Assembly (NCBI GenBank): GCA_030039655.1
Contig: JASHVC010000682.1
Location: forward strand, 1-6,015
Origin: Xanthobacteraceae bacterium
Lineage (GTDB): Bacteria > Pseudomonadota > Alphaproteobacteria > Rhizobiales > Xanthobacteraceae
Reading direction: 5' to 3'
Length of the DNA: 6,015 nucleotides
The stretch's first letter is position 1; every line of letters starts with the position of its first letter. The translations under genes were made by a program, and so were the position numbers. A model generated the notes under the pieces. The model was not told the origin of the DNA. It was given only the letters and a program-made list of their open reading frames with translations, and ran no database searches. This document shows positions 5,598 to 6,015 of the stretch, in pieces.

Positions 5598-6015
5598 ATG
5601 GAACTCAAACTTTACGATACGCTGACGCGCGAAAAGCGCCTCTTCAAACCGCTCGATCCGAACAACGTGCGCATGTACGTGTGTGGGCCGACGGTCTACG
5701 ACTTCGCGCACATCGGCAACGCGCGGCCGATGATCGTCTTCGACGTGCTGTTTCGTCTGCTGCGCCATCTCTACGGCGCTGATCACGTCACCTACGTGCG
5801 CAACATCACCGACGTTGACGACAAAATCAACGCGCGCGCGGCTGAGGAATATGCCGACCTGCCGCTCAACGACGCGATCCGTAAAGTTACGGAAAAAACC
5901 GAAAGGCAATTTCACGAGGACGTGGCGGCGCTCGGCTGCCTGCCGCCGACGGTCGAGCCGCGCGCCACCGAGCACATCGCTGAGATGCGCGAATTGATCG
6001 ACAAACTCGTCGCCT
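5598..6015 (+). CDS. cysS: Cysteinyl-tRNA synthetase CysS, N-terminal part
   Basis: Cytosolic class I aminoacyl-tRNA synthetase that charges tRNA-Cys with cysteine using ATP. Only the first 139 residues lie in the window; the frame stays open to the edge, so roughly the last two thirds of a ~460-residue enzyme are missing. The Rossmann-fold start is clear: [10 protein letters not shown], then [19 protein letters not shown] with C29 (first zinc ligand that selects cysteine) and the HIGN (38-41) form of the HIGH signature, followed by [12 protein letters not shown] (66-77) and the conserved EPRATEHI (120-127). The KMSKS loop and other zinc ligands are outside. ATG 5598 matches the family's usual N-terminus but has no clear ribosome-binding site; an in-frame GTG at 5577, six bases after AGGG, would add seven residues and is a real alternative. 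Confidence 0.95.
   Translation, partial: MELKLYDTLTREKRLFKPLDPNNVRMYVCGPTVYDFAHIGNARPMIVFDVLFRLLRHLYGADHVTYVRNITDVDDKINARAAEEYADLPLNDAIRKVTEKTERQFHEDVAALGCLPPTVEPRATEHIAEMRELIDKLVA

Noticed and set aside
5246..5608. 120-codon minus-strand and 90-codon plus-strand open frames between the secreted-protein gene and cysS
   Set aside because: Neither has a recognisable domain or good start site, and the minus-strand one overlaps the cysS start. The region is better read as a divergent promoter region.
1..6015. A new defence, mobile or biosynthetic system
   Set aside because: The genes are housekeeping (nadE, cysS), one regulator-enzyme pair and two isolated exported hypotheticals. No transposase, recombinase, nuclease, toxin-antitoxin pair, reverse transcriptase or CRISPR repeat pattern was found on either strand.

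Overview
The window looks like ordinary chromosome from a GC-rich alphaproteobacterium, most likely a Hyphomicrobiales (Rhizobiales) member near Bradyrhizobium, Rhodopseudomonas or Pseudolabrys. This rests on the style of the proteins (a fused two-domain NadE, a DUF2865 protein, a CysS with HIGN instead of HIGH, a zeta-class GST with an SSAAYR motif), the strong GC bias at third codon positions, and two long palindromic intergenic repeats of a kind common in Bradyrhizobium-like genomes. No phage, transposase, integrase, CRISPR array, tRNA or rRNA was seen.

Layout. Positions 1-89 hold the 3' end of a plus-strand gene, probably an outer-membrane beta-barrel protein, followed by a GC-rich hairpin. 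nadE (219-1979, +) encodes glutamine-dependent NAD+ synthetase. It converges on a minus-strand gene for a secreted cysteine-rich DUF2865 protein (2129-3289), and an 89-base palindromic repeat lies between them. Next, still on the minus strand, is a two-gene unit in which a MarR-type regulator (4073-4624) is followed, with a one-base TGATG overlap, by a zeta-class GST / maleylacetoacetate isomerase-like gene (3438-4073). That unit ends in a clear intrinsic terminator (3386-3410), directly beside the weak predicted promoter of the DUF2865 gene. A small secreted six-cysteine protein (4859-5197, -) comes next, with a second palindromic repeat at its 3' end. A roughly 400-base gene-free stretch then precedes cysS (5598 to the window edge, +), which is cut off after 139 codons.

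How the genes relate. Only marR and maiA look functionally linked: translational overlap and a shared terminator suggest a local regulator with its aromatic-acid-catabolism or glutathione-dependent isomerase target. nadE (NAD biosynthesis) and cysS (translation) are housekeeping genes. The two secreted proteins are conserved-type hypotheticals without a known role. No new multi-gene system is visible. The points most worth a second look are the two palindromic repeats, a 15-base tandem repeat inside a signal peptide, the absence of the usual active-site cysteine in the GST, and the mutually exclusive hairpins just ahead of nadE.
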